A stretch of 64,000 bases of DNA from Kriegella aquimaris (GCF_900103215.1 NZ_FNGV01000012.1:1-64000), one strand, 5' to 3'; shown: positions 52,537 through 62,642, counted from the stretch's first letter. Made by a program: numbers and translations. Notes: generated from the letters alone by a model not told the origin.

Positions 52537-55341
52537 TCAAAAAAACCGCATACCATTGCCAGAAGGTTTTTTACCACCAAATTGGTCGAACTTAAACGTA
52601 AAACTTGCCATGAAGTATCGTTGCAATACCGTGCCTTGAAAATCTTGAATGTAGTCTTGGCCCGTAGATCTTCGCGTATTGTTATTTTGGTCGAGCAAAT
52701 CGTAGGCCAGTATTTTGAATGTACCCTTGTCATTAAACATTTGAACTCCTAGACTTATATTCCAAAGTAAAAAGTCTCGGTCAAAACTAGGGCCAACATT
52801 GCCATTGTAAGTATAACTTATATCATTACCCCATACCAGACCTTTGGGCCAATAGGTCGTAGTCTTAAATTCAGCCGTATGGGAAATAAAATTGATATCT
52901 TTAAAAGTATCGATATTGTATTTTGTATCGTTGAACGCAATACGATATCCTGGTACGATTTCCAATAACTCTTTATAATTAAAAGTAGTCGTAATTCTAG
53001 GGGTTATCGACCATATTCGCGCCTCTAGTCTATTGCCGTTATTAAAACCAATTTCTTTTCGATAACTCAAATAAGGGTTTACATCTACCTTTACGGTAAG
53101 TGTACTATCTTTTTTGAACTCTTTAGAGTACCGTGTTCCCAGTTGTCCGTTTTGATTGCCTTTGACATTTGTATAAGTGGTGGTTCGCAAGAAATTTTCA
53201 TCTGTAACCGTAACCGGTACTACCTTATTTTGCTCGGCAGACAACCAAGCGTATATAAAATATCCCGTTCGCTCTTTCCAACTATAATTATTGAAATCTA
53301 AATTGACACTGTGGTTTACCGATGGAGAAAGATTAGGGTTCCCAATCACAACATTAAGTGGGTTGTTGATATTTGCTACCGGCTGCAATTGGTTTATTGA
53401 AGGGAGATTCAACCTGGAATAATACCCCATATAAATTCGTTTGCTCTGATCAATATTATAATTACCCGATACCCTGAACAAAAAGTTATTGTATGTTTTG
53501 GAGAAGGAGCTATTTCTAGAAAAATCTTCATTCTCGAGTTTCGTATTCATTAAGCTCGCCGTAACCCCGAGACGAAGTTTTTTTCCATTTCGGTTTAGTG
53601 CCAAAGATGGATAATGCTGTCGGTTCTTGAAGTTAAAATCAGAACTTAAAGTCTCATTGAAATCAGTATATCGACCGATGGAATCATCAAAATCAAAAAC
53701 TTCCCTTTTATTATAATCTTTATTGTTCCGATATTCATACCCAAAGTCCAAAAACAGCTTATCGCCAAGAACCTCTCGATAAGTTGCCCCTAAGGTGTAA
53801 TTATCGTGCTTATCGGTCACCATAGTGCGCTGATCAAGTATTTCTTGAACGGGATTATCCCCGAAAACTTCCCGAACGGACTCCAAATTGGTAATGTCTT
53901 CATTAGCCCTGTTATTATTTGAGAAGGAAAGCCTGATATACCGGCCCAAGGTATCCAGTTTTTTAAAAACATCCATTCTGTTGGTAAAATCACGCTGTTG
54001 GCCATCGCCCACAGTGCGGGTTTCATTACGGTTGATAATTTCTCCCGTCTCATCGGAAGAAACGGTGAAACCAGCATTTGATGAATTTGTACGGTTCACA
54101 CTCATTGAAGGCTCGATCGATATACGTAAAGTTTCGTCGATATCGAATTCAAGATTTGCAGAACCTTGATTGCCAGAAGTAGTCCCTTCAAACCTAGACT
54201 CCGAATCGGTGAAAAAGCGTCCGTTCGGTAGAATATTCTCCCGCGAAGTTTTCTGGTCGTTATAGGAATCACTGTTCGCATAAAAGTAATTTGCGCTCAC
54301 TTTATATTCCCCCTTTTTTGAATCTGCATAGCTTGCACCTAGATTTGAGGAAGTTGTTATACCCTCACCAAAACCAAAAGATAGACCCCCAACGGAAAAA
54401 CCACCATTGCTATTCATACTTATCCCTCCCCTCGTTCTCCCCATCATGCCATAAATCTCATCAAAGGAAAACCCTGCACTGTTAATGTTGTTGCTTGAGG
54501 CAATGGCACTTATTCTCTGTTGACCATCGAAATAATTAAGAAGTCCGTTGGCCTGGTAACGCTCATCTGTACCGTACCCGCCCGAAAGCCGCCCCAATAA
54601 CCCCTTATTCTTGTCTTCCTTAATAGTGAGGTTAATGGTCTTACTATCACCATCACCTTGTTCGCCGGTAAATTCTTGGGTTTTGGTTTTGGTACTGGTT
54701 ATCTGTATCTTATCAATAACTTCCTTAGGCAAGCTTTTGGTCACTACTTTGGGATCTTTGCTGAAAAAAACCTGCCCGTTTACCAAAACTTGGCTTACTT
54801 CTTTACCATTTACAGTAATTTTTCCGTTGCTATCAACATCTACACCTGGTAGCTTTTTTAACACTTCTTCCACCGTCGCATCAGGACGCGTCTTAAAAGA
54901 ATCCGCATTAAACTCTAAGGTGTCCTTTTTTATACGAATTGGAACCCGTTCCCCGGTGACCTCTACCCCTTTAAGCTCCTCGGCCTGTTCTTCCATTGCA
55001 ATTTCACCAAGACTCAATGAGGGTTTAAGTACAACTTTTTTAAGAGTGGTTTTGTACCCATTGTACGAAAAGAAAAGATTGACTTCTGTCAAATTTGACT
55101 TTCCCTCTAGTTCAAAAAAGCCGGCTTTATCAGAAATAGTATAGGTTATCAGTGTACTGTCCTTTATCGATTCTGCATATACCGTAGTGGCTTCAAGGGG
55201 GTCTTTAGAAAAAGAATCGACCACTTTTCCGTTAATACTGAAATCTTGGGCATTGGTAAATGTGTAAAATAGAGTGAAAAAAAACAGGGCAATAGTAGAC
55301 TTCCTCAAATTGATTTGATTTTGATTGATGAATTGATGCAA
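52537..55341 (-). CDS. Outer membrane beta-barrel protein (OMP_b-brl_3), copy A
   Basis: A 934-aa paralogue of copy B with the same order: signal peptide ending FTNAQ, carboxypeptidase-regulatory-like domain, plug-like region (TVEEVLKKLPGVDVDSNGKITVNGKEV), barrel. The two are strongly similar throughout the plug and many barrel strands, so this is a tandem duplication. An ATG at 55341 is possible, but codon 12 is a TTG (55308) exactly where copy B starts; that start would place the signal peptide directly at the N terminus. Both genes lie downstream of the same 19-bp upstream block. Confidence 0.85.
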   Translation of the reverse strand: MHQFINQNQINLRKSTIALFFFTLFYTFTNAQDFSINGKVVDSFSKDPLEATTVYAESIKDSTLITYTISDKAGFFELEGKSNLTEVNLFFSYNGYKTTLKKVVLKPSLSLGEIAMEEQAEELKGVEVTGERVPIRIKKDTLEFNADSFKTRPDATVEEVLKKLPGVDVDSNGKITVNGKEVSQVLVNGQVFFSKDPKVVTKSLPKEVIDKIQITSTKTKTQEFTGEQGDGDSKTINLTIKEDKNKGLLGRLSGGYGTDERYQANGLLNYFDGQQRISAIASSNNINSAGFSFDEIYGMMGRTRGGISMNSNGGFSVGGLSFGFGEGITTSSNLGASYADSKKGEYKVSANYFYANSDSYNDQKTSRENILPNGRFFTDSESRFEGTTSGNQGSANLEFDIDETLRISIEPSMSVNRTNSSNAGFTVSSDETGEIINRNETRTVGDGQQRDFTNRMDVFKKLDTLGRYIRLSFSNNNRANEDITNLESVREVFGDNPVQEILDQRTMVTDKHDNYTLGATYREVLGDKLFLDFGYEYRNNKDYNKREVFDFDDSIGRYTDFNETLSSDFNFKNRQHYPSLALNRNGKKLRLGVTASLMNTKLENEDFSRNSSFSKTYNNFLFRVSGNYNIDQSKRIYMGYYSRLNLPSINQLQPVANINNPLNVVIGNPNLSPSVNHSVNLDFNNYSWKERTGYFIYAWLSAEQNKVVPVTVTDENFLRTTTYTNVKGNQNGQLGTRYSKEFKKDSTLTVKVDVNPYLSYRKEIGFNNGNRLEARIWSITPRITTTFNYKELLEIVPGYRIAFNDTKYNIDTFKDINFISHTAEFKTTTYWPKGLVWGNDISYTYNGNVGPSFDRDFLLWNISLGVQMFNDKGTFKILAYDLLDQNNNTRRSTGQDYIQDFQGTVLQRYFMASFTFKFDQFGGKKPSGNGMRFF

Positions 55342-55375
55342 TCAAATTAAACTAATCTTTTAGTTCTAATCACTA

Positions 55376-55394
55376 GGTTAACATAACTTTAATA
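55376..55394 (-). repeat. Conserved 19-bp upstream element, copy next to beta-barrel gene A
   Basis: Identical 19-mer to 52445-52463. A second shared block (AAACTAATCTT) lies nearer each gene. About 15 bp of unlike sequence separate the two blocks, so conservation is not merely recent duplication. Confidence 0.55.
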
Positions 55395-55459
55395 GTTGAG
55401 TTACATCAATTACCTATAATTAGGGGGTACAGCTACGGGAAGTTCAAGGGCAAAATAAA

Positions 55460-55487
55460 AGGCCAAAAGTTTAAAAACAAATGGCCT
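55460..55487 (-). terminator. Leftward terminator after der
   Basis: On the minus strand AGGCCA/TGGCCT stem with a 16-nt loop, followed by TTTTATTTT. It lies 29 bp after the der stop. Confidence 0.6.
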
Positions 55488-55515
55488 AAAAATCATAATC
55501 TTTCAACTACCGATG

Positions 55516-56820
55516 CTACTTCTTGCGCATGAAAATGGTAACTGGAACCCCTGTGAAATCAAAATTCTCCCTTAGTTTATTTTCCAAAAAACGTTTATAG
55601 GGGTCACGAATATATTGAGGCAGGTTACAGAAAAAAGCGAATTGAGGGTACGGTGTGGGCAACTGGGTGCAAAACTTGATTTTTACATATTTTCCCTTGT
55701 AGGCCGGTGGCATATTATTTTGAATAATGGGCAACATCACATCATTCAATTTTCGCGTGACCACCTTTTTCGACCTATTTTCATAAACCTGGATTGCGGT
55801 CTCGATAGCTTTAAAAATACGTTGCTTGGTAAGCACCGAAATAAAGATAATAGGAACATCGGTAAAAGGTTCGATGGCCTCCCTTATTTTTTGAGTATAC
55901 TGCTTCATGGTATTGGTTTCCTTATCTTCTACCAAATCCCATTTGTTGACCAGAATAACAATACCTTTATTGTTCCGGTGGGCCAACCAAAATATGTTCG
56001 AGACCTGCCCATCAAAACCACGGGTGGCATCTAAAACCACCAAACAAACATCACAGTGTTCGATGGCCCTTACCGATCGCATTACGGAGTAAAACTCTAA
56101 ATCTTCCCTGACCTTGGTTTTTCGGCGAATACCAGCGGTATCAACCAAATTGAATTCAAAACCAAAACGATTGTACCGTGTATCGATACTATCCCTAGTG
56201 GTACCTGCAATATCGGTGACAATGTACCGCTCTTCGCCTATCAAAGCATTTATAAAAGATGATTTTCCTGCATTTGGCCTACCGACAACGGCAAATCGCG
56301 GTAAATCTTCAACCACCTCCTCAACATCGGGCAGTACCTTTACCAACGCATCAAGCAATTCCCCGGTTCCACTACCGTTAATGCTTGACAAGGTATAATA
56401 TTCACCCAACCCAAGAGCGTAAAATTCAACGGCATCAGCAGCCCTTTGCGCGTTGTCAACTTTATTGATTGCTAAAAAAACAGGTTTATTTACCTTACGC
56501 AATAGCTTTGAGACATCCTCATCCATGCCGGTAACCCCGGTTTCAACATCGACCATAAATATGATGGCATCTGCTTCACCAATGGCAAGTTCTACTTGGA
56601 TATCGATTTCTTTTTCAAAAACATCTTCACTGCCCAGCACATAACCACCTGTATCGATCAACGAAAACTCCTTACCATTCCAGTCACTCTTACCATAGTG
56701 CCGGTCGCGAGTCACCCCACTGACGGCATCAACGATAGCCTCTCTGCGCTGGATCAAACGATTAAAAAAAGTAGATTTCCCGACATTGGGTCTTCCTACA
56801 ATAGCCACTATAGCACTCAT
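55516..56820 (-). CDS. der: Ribosome-associated GTPase Der (EngA)
   Basis: A 434-aa tandem G-domain protein for 50S ribosome assembly. The first GTPase domain has GRPNVGKST and NKVD; the second has [20 protein letters not shown] and NKWD. A C-terminal KH-like domain (about 355-434) ends [11 protein letters not shown]. Family length is normal. Upstream TACTTTTG (minus strand, 56837-56844) could be its -7 box, but no -33 fits. Confidence 0.97.
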   Translation of the reverse strand: MSAIVAIVGRPNVGKSTFFNRLIQRREAIVDAVSGVTRDRHYGKSDWNGKEFSLIDTGGYVLGSEDVFEKEIDIQVELAIGEADAIIFMVDVETGVTGMDEDVSKLLRKVNKPVFLAINKVDNAQRAADAVEFYALGLGEYYTLSSINGSGTGELLDALVKVLPDVEEVVEDLPRFAVVGRPNAGKSSFINALIGEERYIVTDIAGTTRDSIDTRYNRFGFEFNLVDTAGIRRKTKVREDLEFYSVMRSVRAIEHCDVCLVVLDATRGFDGQVSNIFWLAHRNNKGIVILVNKWDLVEDKETNTMKQYTQKIREAIEPFTDVPIIFISVLTKQRIFKAIETAIQVYENRSKKVVTRKLNDVMLPIIQNNMPPAYKGKYVKIKFCTQLPTPYPQFAFFCNLPQYIRDPYKRFLENKLRENFDFTGVPVTIFMRKK

Positions 56821-57320
56821 TCTTTGTATTTTGCGACAAAAGTACTATTAAAAATCCGAGGAAAAAATGCTATCTCATAGAACCTGTTCAAATGCATCAT
56901 GAAAAATGTAAAGGGAATCGCACTGGGTTTCATCCACTTTTCTGAAGTTATGTTAAGTCCGTTAAAAATTGGGAATTAGACTAGTAGATTTGATAGATAG
57001 AAACAGTATTAAAGACTATATTAATAATTACAAGAAGATTTATATCGTTGAAAGATTCTTTTGCAGGAATAACCAAAAGCCTTCAGACGCAAAAAATTCC
57101 ACTAAAAGATATTCATTCAAAGCTACACTATTTGGAGTACCCGATAAATTCAGGAAAGCCTGTCTCAAGATTATGAAAGAAACTGGTATATTAAAAGGCA
57201 GCTGTTCTTGAAGGTTTTAATATTAGTCTTCGTTTATGGTCAAAGACAAAATTTGAGATTTGAAAGAAAGTTAAAAAAAATCAAGCTCTTTAATTGAACG
57301 GTTTAAAATGGTTCAGGCAT
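56821..57320. other. Gap between der and era with an unexplained open frame
   Basis: A 500-bp spacer. A plus-strand frame of 80 codons (56969-57211) has no ATG near its start, opens at TTG directly after a stop, and resembles no family I know. The base composition is no more coding-like than flanking DNA. It may be a decayed gene fragment. No terminator or clear promoter except the possible der -7 box at 56837-56844. Confidence 0.4.
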
Positions 57321-58202
57321 TTAACTATTGTACCCAAAACGTTTCAACTGCCGCGCATCGCTACGCCAGTTTTTGTTCACCTTTACATAAAGTTCTATAT
57401 GTACCTGTTTGCCGAAAAATTTCTCCAGATCTTTACGTGCCTCTACCCCAACACGTTTTAAAGCGCTGCCCTTATGGCCGATGATAATACCTTTTTGAGA
57501 ATCACGTTCTACCATGATTACCGCCCGCATGCGAATGATGTCTTCATCTTCGACAAATTCTTCGGTCTCGATTTCTACGGAATACGGAATTTCTTTTTTA
57601 TAGTGTATCAAGATTTTCTCACGAATGGTCTCGTTCACAAAAAAACGTTCGGGCTTATCTGTCAATTGGTCTTTGGGATAATATGGAGGTGCTTCTGGTA
57701 GCAGCTCGATAATTCGTTCAAAGACTCCTTTTACATTAAAATTCTGTAGTGCAGAAATGGCATGAATCTCGACACTCGGAAGTTGTTCTTGCCAATATTG
57801 AATTTGTTCTTCCAATATTTCCTGTTCTGAAGTATCGATTTTATTCAGCAACAACAGCACAGGTATTTTGCTACCACGGATCTTATCAAAAAAGCTTTCA
57901 TCCTTTAACGCCTTTTCTCCTATTTCCACCATATATAAAAGCACATCGGCATCTTCAAAAGCCGATTTCACAAAGCCCATCATGCTTGATTGTAGTTCAT
58001 ACGCCGGTTTGATGATACCAGGGGTGTCTGACAAGACCACTTGAAAATCATCCCCATTGACAATACCCAAAATCCGATGGCGCGTAGTTTGTGCCTTCGA
58101 AGTAATAATAGATAATTTCTCACCTACAAAGGCATTCATCAAGGTCGATTTACCCACGTTAGGATTACCTATAATATTTACAAAACCGGCTTTATGCAAC
58201 AT
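57321..58202 (-). CDS. era: GTPase Era
   Basis: A 293-aa essential GTPase for 16S rRNA maturation and 30S assembly. G domain motifs GNPNVGKST, DTPGI and NKID lie in residues about 1-165. The KH RNA-binding domain (about 200-290) carries VERDSQKGIIIGHKGSALKRVG. A TACCTTTG -7-like element (58228-58235, minus) lies 26 bp upstream of the start, without a good -33. Confidence 0.97.
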   Translation of the reverse strand: MLHKAGFVNIIGNPNVGKSTLMNAFVGEKLSIITSKAQTTRHRILGIVNGDDFQVVLSDTPGIIKPAYELQSSMMGFVKSAFEDADVLLYMVEIGEKALKDESFFDKIRGSKIPVLLLLNKIDTSEQEILEEQIQYWQEQLPSVEIHAISALQNFNVKGVFERIIELLPEAPPYYPKDQLTDKPERFFVNETIREKILIHYKKEIPYSVEIETEEFVEDEDIIRMRAVIMVERDSQKGIIIGHKGSALKRVGVEARKDLEKFFGKQVHIELYVKVNKNWRSDARQLKRFGYNS

Positions 58203-58473
58203 CTTCTCTTTTTAGCTATTTGAATTGCAAAGGTAACCAAAAAAATTCTTGGACTTTACTTTCCCAAATAGCGCTGTTTCACCGTATCATCAGGTATTGA
58301 GCAAGTTTTGAGCTTATTACCAAATCCGTCCCAAATGCTTTCTGAATTCTAATTTACCTTACCCAGTCCCAAGCATCCAAAGGCTGAAAATAGTAGTTTG
58401 TAACTCTACAAAAGATTGATAAATAGGAAACTGCCACCCAAGCGGGGAAGTATCTCTACTTAAATAGGATCAT

Positions 58474-59955
58474 TTATATCATAATTAAACCCAAAATCAC
58501 GTAAAGAACAACCGTCACAATCCCCCCGATAAGGGCGTAGGGCAGTTGCGTATTAATATGGTCTATGTGATCACTGGCCGCGGCCATAGATGAAATAATG
58601 GAGGTGTCCGAAATAGGCGAACAATGATCTCCAAAAACCCCTCCCCCTAAAGTAGCGGCTACTATTAAGGGCAGTGGTGCCCCATGAATTTCGGCCATAG
58701 GCATGGAAATCGCCATCATAATAGCAAAAGTACCCCAAGAAGTTCCGGTCGAAAAGGCAATAAATGAGCTGATTACAAAAATAACAGCCGGTAAAAAAGC
58801 CGGTGACAACCAGTCTTTAGACCAATTGGCTATGAACTGTCCGGTTCCCAGTTCATTACAGGCATCGCCAATGGCAAAGGCAAGAAGCATTAACAAGGCC
58901 AAGGGCATCAACTCGCTTATCCCTTTTAGCACAAGATCGATCATTTCTTTGGTCTTCATTATTTTTTGAGACCTGTACAGTACCATGGCCACAAAGATTG
59001 CGGTAAGCACAGCATATAACACAGCCGATGAACCGGAACCTTGGCCAATTGCCTTAAAAATATGGTCTCCGAAAGAAGCCGCATCCTCCACGGCATCCCA
59101 ACCCGTATAGGCCAAATATATTGGCATCATCAATACCATAGTAGCCAGCGGCACGATCATATTGTAAGCTTTTGCCTTGATTCCTTCTTTGGACTCGAAA
59201 GAGGTCACCTCACTGGACAACATGGGTTTGGCTGTATCACTTAACAATTTCCCTGTTTCCTTTGTGCGCTTTTCAGCTTTTGCCATAGGCCCTAAATCCT
59301 TTTTGGTAATAATGACCACAAAAACAATGACTATGGCAAGAATAGGATAAAAATTATATGCTATGGAAGAAAGCATAGTCCCGAAAGGATTTTCTATGCC
59401 TTGGGTGAGCAATAATCCCATTATAAAGGCTCCCCAAGCATTAAAGGGAATTAAAATAGAGGAAGGGGCAGAACTGGAATCGGCTATGTAGGCCAATTTT
59501 TCCCTGGGAATCTTCAGTTTGTCAAAAACTGGACGATATAGCGTTCCTACCGTTAAGGAACTTATACTGGTCTCGACAAACAACAAAAGGCCTGTTAGCA
59601 ATGCCATGAGTTGCACTACCACCCTACTATAGCCGCTTTGCTTTTTCTCAAAATACAGGATTACTTTGTTGATTTGGTTTATAAATCCCTCTACCCCTTT
59701 TGAGTATTGAATAAATAGCAATAATGCACCTACCAGGGCACTGAACATAATGGTTCGGGTATTTCCCGGAGATTTAAAAACATTCACCATCCCCTCAATG
59801 GTTGCCAAGGTTCCAGTAAGAAAATTAAAATCATTGATGATGATCCAAGAAAACCATATCCCAAAAAGCAGGGCTATATAAACTTGTTTGGTTTTGAGTG
59901 CCAGTACAATAGCGATGATGGGTGGTAAAATTGAGAGAAAACCATAGTTATCCAT
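58474..59955 (-). CDS. NhaC-family Na+/H+ antiporter
   Basis: A 493-aa membrane protein with about 11 helices. Family blocks include LLLFVETSISSLTVGTLYRPVFDKL, SSSAPSSILIPFNAWGAFI and IAFSTGTSWGTFAIMMAISMPMA, and GGGVFGDHCSPISDTSIISSMAA near the C terminus. NhaC antiporters exchange Na+ for H+ or small carboxylates such as malate/lactate. Consistent with a marine lifestyle. Monocistronic; no operon partner. Confidence 0.9.
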   Translation of the reverse strand: MDNYGFLSILPPIIAIVLALKTKQVYIALLFGIWFSWIIINDFNFLTGTLATIEGMVNVFKSPGNTRTIMFSALVGALLLFIQYSKGVEGFINQINKVILYFEKKQSGYSRVVVQLMALLTGLLLFVETSISSLTVGTLYRPVFDKLKIPREKLAYIADSSSAPSSILIPFNAWGAFIMGLLLTQGIENPFGTMLSSIAYNFYPILAIVIVFVVIITKKDLGPMAKAEKRTKETGKLLSDTAKPMLSSEVTSFESKEGIKAKAYNMIVPLATMVLMMPIYLAYTGWDAVEDAASFGDHIFKAIGQGSGSSAVLYAVLTAIFVAMVLYRSQKIMKTKEMIDLVLKGISELMPLALLMLLAFAIGDACNELGTGQFIANWSKDWLSPAFLPAVIFVISSFIAFSTGTSWGTFAIMMAISMPMAEIHGAPLPLIVAATLGGGVFGDHCSPISDTSIISSMAAASDHIDHINTQLPYALIGGIVTVVLYVILGLIMI

Positions 59956-60101
59956 AAATAATCGGGTGCATTAAGGTGAAGGATTTTTGCTTAAAATCGT
60001 TACAAAATAGCAAGATTTTGGAAATGGCAAACTACAAGTACGTCTTTTTAAATTTTTGATGAAAATTTTAACCGCTTTTTTTCCATTTAATTCAAAATAG
60101 A

Positions 60102-60134
60102 TTTGGATAAGATCATCAAAGCGTTGTATCTTTG
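60102..60134 (+). promoter_or_regulatory. Promoter of initiator tRNA-Met
   Basis: TTTG (60102-60105), a 21-bp spacer and TATCTTTG (60127-60134). The tRNA begins 11 bp later. Confidence 0.78.
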
Positions 60135-60144
60135 CCGTCCACAT

Positions 60145-60217
<73 letters not shown>

Positions 60218-60240
60218 CTAGGCCACAGGCCAATTAAATC

Positions 60241-60270
60241 AACGGATCGCATGCGTGCAATCCGTTTTTT
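60241..60270 (+). terminator. Terminator after tRNA-fMet
   Basis: Stem AACGGAT/ATCCGTT with an inner GCA/TGC and a 4-nt loop is followed by seven Ts (60264-60270). It could end the tRNA transcript and insulate the integrase gene. Confidence 0.7.
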
Positions 60271-60297
60271 TATGTCCTCTATTTTTCTACATTTGCG

Positions 60298-60323
60298 AAA
60301 CGTATACGAAAACGAATACGTTT
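60298..60323. repeat. Inverted repeat before the integrase start
   Basis: AAACGTAT (60298-60305) and ATACGTTT (60316-60323) are separated by 10 bp, ending 5 bp before the integrase start at 60329. TACATTTG (60288-60295), a possible -7 box, lies just upstream. This could be an operator for autoregulation, an integrase arm site or a leader hairpin. Confidence 0.45.
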
Positions 60324-60328
60324 TTTGC

Positions 60329-61621
60329 ATGAAAATGAACTTTTCCGAACCTAAAATCTATACTGGAGCGGTCGATATTTCCCAGTGGTCCACGTTGTCT
60401 AAAAAGCAACAAAAAGAGTCACTAGGCAAGGACTGGTACGTCTATTATTCCTTCAGGGACCCCAAAACGGGAAAACTAAAAAGACAGTCCCAGATCAAAG
60501 CCGGTGCCAACAGGTACAAGGACAAGGAAAGCAGATACCATATCCTTAAACAAATGCAGAAGGCACTCGCCATTGTACTTCGGGAGGGATTCGACCCATA
60601 CCAAGAAAATGCATCGCTCATCGAATATCTGGAAAATCGCCTCGATCCCCAAAAGGAAAAAGAGCCGGCCTTGGAGACTACTTTGAAGCAAGTTCCGGAA
60701 CAAAAAATCCGGACGGAGAATGTTATCAGTATAGCTGACGCCTTCAGTCTTGTTCTGGAAACAAAGGAGCGCGTCTTGTCCGAAGGTTCTTTCCCACAAT
60801 TTAAAAGCCGGATCGAAAGGTTCAAGAAATGGCTGGCCAGCGAAGGTTTCAAACTAAAGGAAGGCATTGACCAAATTGACAAAAAACTTGTAATACGCTA
60901 CTTGAACAGTGTATTACAAAGTTCCAGTGCAAGAAACAGGAACAATACACGAACCGATTTGGGCTCTCTGTTTCAAACTTTGGAGGACAATGATGTAATA
61001 CAGCACAATTTTGTTAGGAAAATCAATGTATTACGTGCGATACCCACCCGACATAAAAGTTACACACCTGAACTTTTAGAAACAATCGACAATCATTTAT
61101 CGGAAAATGACCCTGTATTACGTCTTTTCATACAATTCATTTGCTACAACTTTCTTAGACCTGTAGAAGTATGTAGGTTAAAAATAAAGGATATCGATGT
61201 AACGGATAAAAAACTTTACCTAAAAGCCAAGAACCAACCAGTAAAGACAAAGATCATTCCTGATATCTTGCTAAAGGAAATTCCCGACCTGACAGAGTTC
61301 GACAAAAATGACTTCCTGTTCACGGTCGATGGTATAGGAGGCGTATGGTTTACTTCGGAATCGAACAAGCGGAATTTTTACACAAAACGGTTTAAGAAGG
61401 TCAAGGACCATTTCGGGTTGGGCGGGGACTATACCATGTATAGTTTCAGACATACGTTCATCACCAAATTATATAGGGAATTGGCGAAAAACGCCAGTCC
61501 TTTCGAAGTCAAAAGTAAATTGAAATTAATCACGGGCCACAGTTCGATGAAAGCCTTGGAGCAATACCTTAGGGATATTGATGCAGCGCTTCCCGAGGAC
61601 TATTCAAAACTATTGGAATAA
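60329..61621 (+). CDS. Tyrosine recombinase (site-specific integrase)
   Basis: A 430-aa integrase. The N-terminal region (about 10-110) is an arm-binding-type DNA-binding domain (DWYVYYSFRDPKTGKL), the middle (about 125-230) a SAM-like core-binding domain, and residues about 240-425 the catalytic domain. Catalytic residues include Arg in FLRPVEVCRL, Arg/His in YSFRHTF, His in TGHSS and the nucleophile Tyr in EQYLRDID. I start at 60329; the open frame to 60251 would read through the terminator. It probably catalyses excision and integration at the adjacent tRNA. The next gene begins at the base after its stop. Confidence 0.92.
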   Translation: MKMNFSEPKIYTGAVDISQWSTLSKKQQKESLGKDWYVYYSFRDPKTGKLKRQSQIKAGANRYKDKESRYHILKQMQKALAIVLREGFDPYQENASLIEYLENRLDPQKEKEPALETTLKQVPEQKIRTENVISIADAFSLVLETKERVLSEGSFPQFKSRIERFKKWLASEGFKLKEGIDQIDKKLVIRYLNSVLQSSSARNRNNTRTDLGSLFQTLEDNDVIQHNFVRKINVLRAIPTRHKSYTPELLETIDNHLSENDPVLRLFIQFICYNFLRPVEVCRLKIKDIDVTDKKLYLKAKNQPVKTKIIPDILLKEIPDLTEFDKNDFLFTVDGIGGVWFTSESNKRNFYTKRFKKVKDHFGLGGDYTMYSFRHTFITKLYRELAKNASPFEVKSKLKLITGHSSMKALEQYLRDIDAALPEDYSKLLE

Positions 61622-62560
61622 ATGCAGTATAAATATTTCGGTTCCATAAAAAATCCCGCATTCTTTGAGATGACCAGGGACGAACAGAACAACTATTTGT
61701 TGGAGAAAAAGTTATTCCGTGTTTCTTATTCTGTTTCCTTCATCCCAAATCAACACATAGATGATAACGTACCTGGACAAATTAATTTTAAAACTGGTCT
61801 TTCGGAAGACAACAAGGAATTTATAGCTAGTGACGAGCTTACGGACAGCATTTACAAATTCATTCTAAATACTTATGAGGCATACTTAAAACACGCCCCT
61901 ATTTTATTTCATGCCAAGTTCAACAATACGGTATTCGGATTTTCGGAAAAGAAAAAAAAGAAGTTGGCCTTGAAGGAATTTAAACGTATCTATAAAGAAT
62001 GTCTTCCAGGTGAACTCGATGCCTACAGAAACAGATTCGGAGTCCTTTATGGAAAGCGTAATCAATTCAAGGAATTGCTTATAAGCCAAAGATCTATAAT
62101 ATTGGCCTTTTTACGAGGCGAAATCTACTATTTCAATCGTAACACATTTGAAAGCACCCCTATATTACATCAAATTATTGACTTTGAGGCTAATTTGGAA
62201 ATATTGTTGAATTTAAATAAAACATATCAGTTCGAAGAAGATAGCCTTTTCAACGGAAAGGACGGCCTTAGACAACTGTATGAGAAATATGAAAAATTAT
62301 TCAAGGATTTTACAACTTATAAATTCGTCCATCACCAAATAGAGAGTTTTGAAGATGTAATACCAGCCCGGATAGAAAGTTTACACGAGGTGCTCAGATC
62401 TAATAATCTATTAAATGGCAATAAAGAGGATTTTATGAAATTCCTTTTAGATGTTCATGGAATTAGGATTACCAAAATTAGAGATTACTCCAATTTGATC
62501 AATGACAAACACAGCGAACGGGTTGAATTCTTACAAGAAGAATGGCACAATTTCCCTTAG
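61622..62560 (+). CDS. Unknown 312-aa element-encoded protein
   Basis: Not recognised. A 312-aa soluble protein, charged and Leu/Phe/Asn-rich, mostly alpha-helical; a Lys-rich run (EKKKKKLALKEFKRIYKE) lies near residue 105-125 and a long helical C terminus is rich in Glu/Lys. No signal peptide, TM, or catalytic motif seen. Its ATG directly follows the integrase stop (TAAATG), so translation is likely coupled. By position it may be an excision or replication accessory, or cargo. No firm function. Confidence 0.6.
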   Translation: MQYKYFGSIKNPAFFEMTRDEQNNYLLEKKLFRVSYSVSFIPNQHIDDNVPGQINFKTGLSEDNKEFIASDELTDSIYKFILNTYEAYLKHAPILFHAKFNNTVFGFSEKKKKKLALKEFKRIYKECLPGELDAYRNRFGVLYGKRNQFKELLISQRSIILAFLRGEIYYFNRNTFESTPILHQIIDFEANLEILLNLNKTYQFEEDSLFNGKDGLRQLYEKYEKLFKDFTTYKFVHHQIESFEDVIPARIESLHEVLRSNNLLNGNKEDFMKFLLDVHGIRITKIRDYSNLINDKHSERVEFLQEEWHNFP

Positions 62561-62583
62561 AATACCTTACCATTAACAATCTG

Positions 62584-62642
62584 GACAAACTTCCCTAGTT
62601 TCAGACAAGAAAAGACAAGCCTCGGACATAAATCGGGACAAG
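62584..62642 (+). repeat. Helically phased GACAAG-type direct repeats
   Basis: GACA boxes begin at 62584 (GACAAA), 62604 (GACAAG), 62614 (GACAAG), 62625 (GACATA) and 62637 (GACAAG). Starts are 20, 10, 11 and 12 bp apart, so each box falls roughly one or two helical turns from the next. Such phasing suits iteron-like binding by an element-encoded protein (RHH or ATPase). Sequence is direct; function is inferred. Confidence 0.55.
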
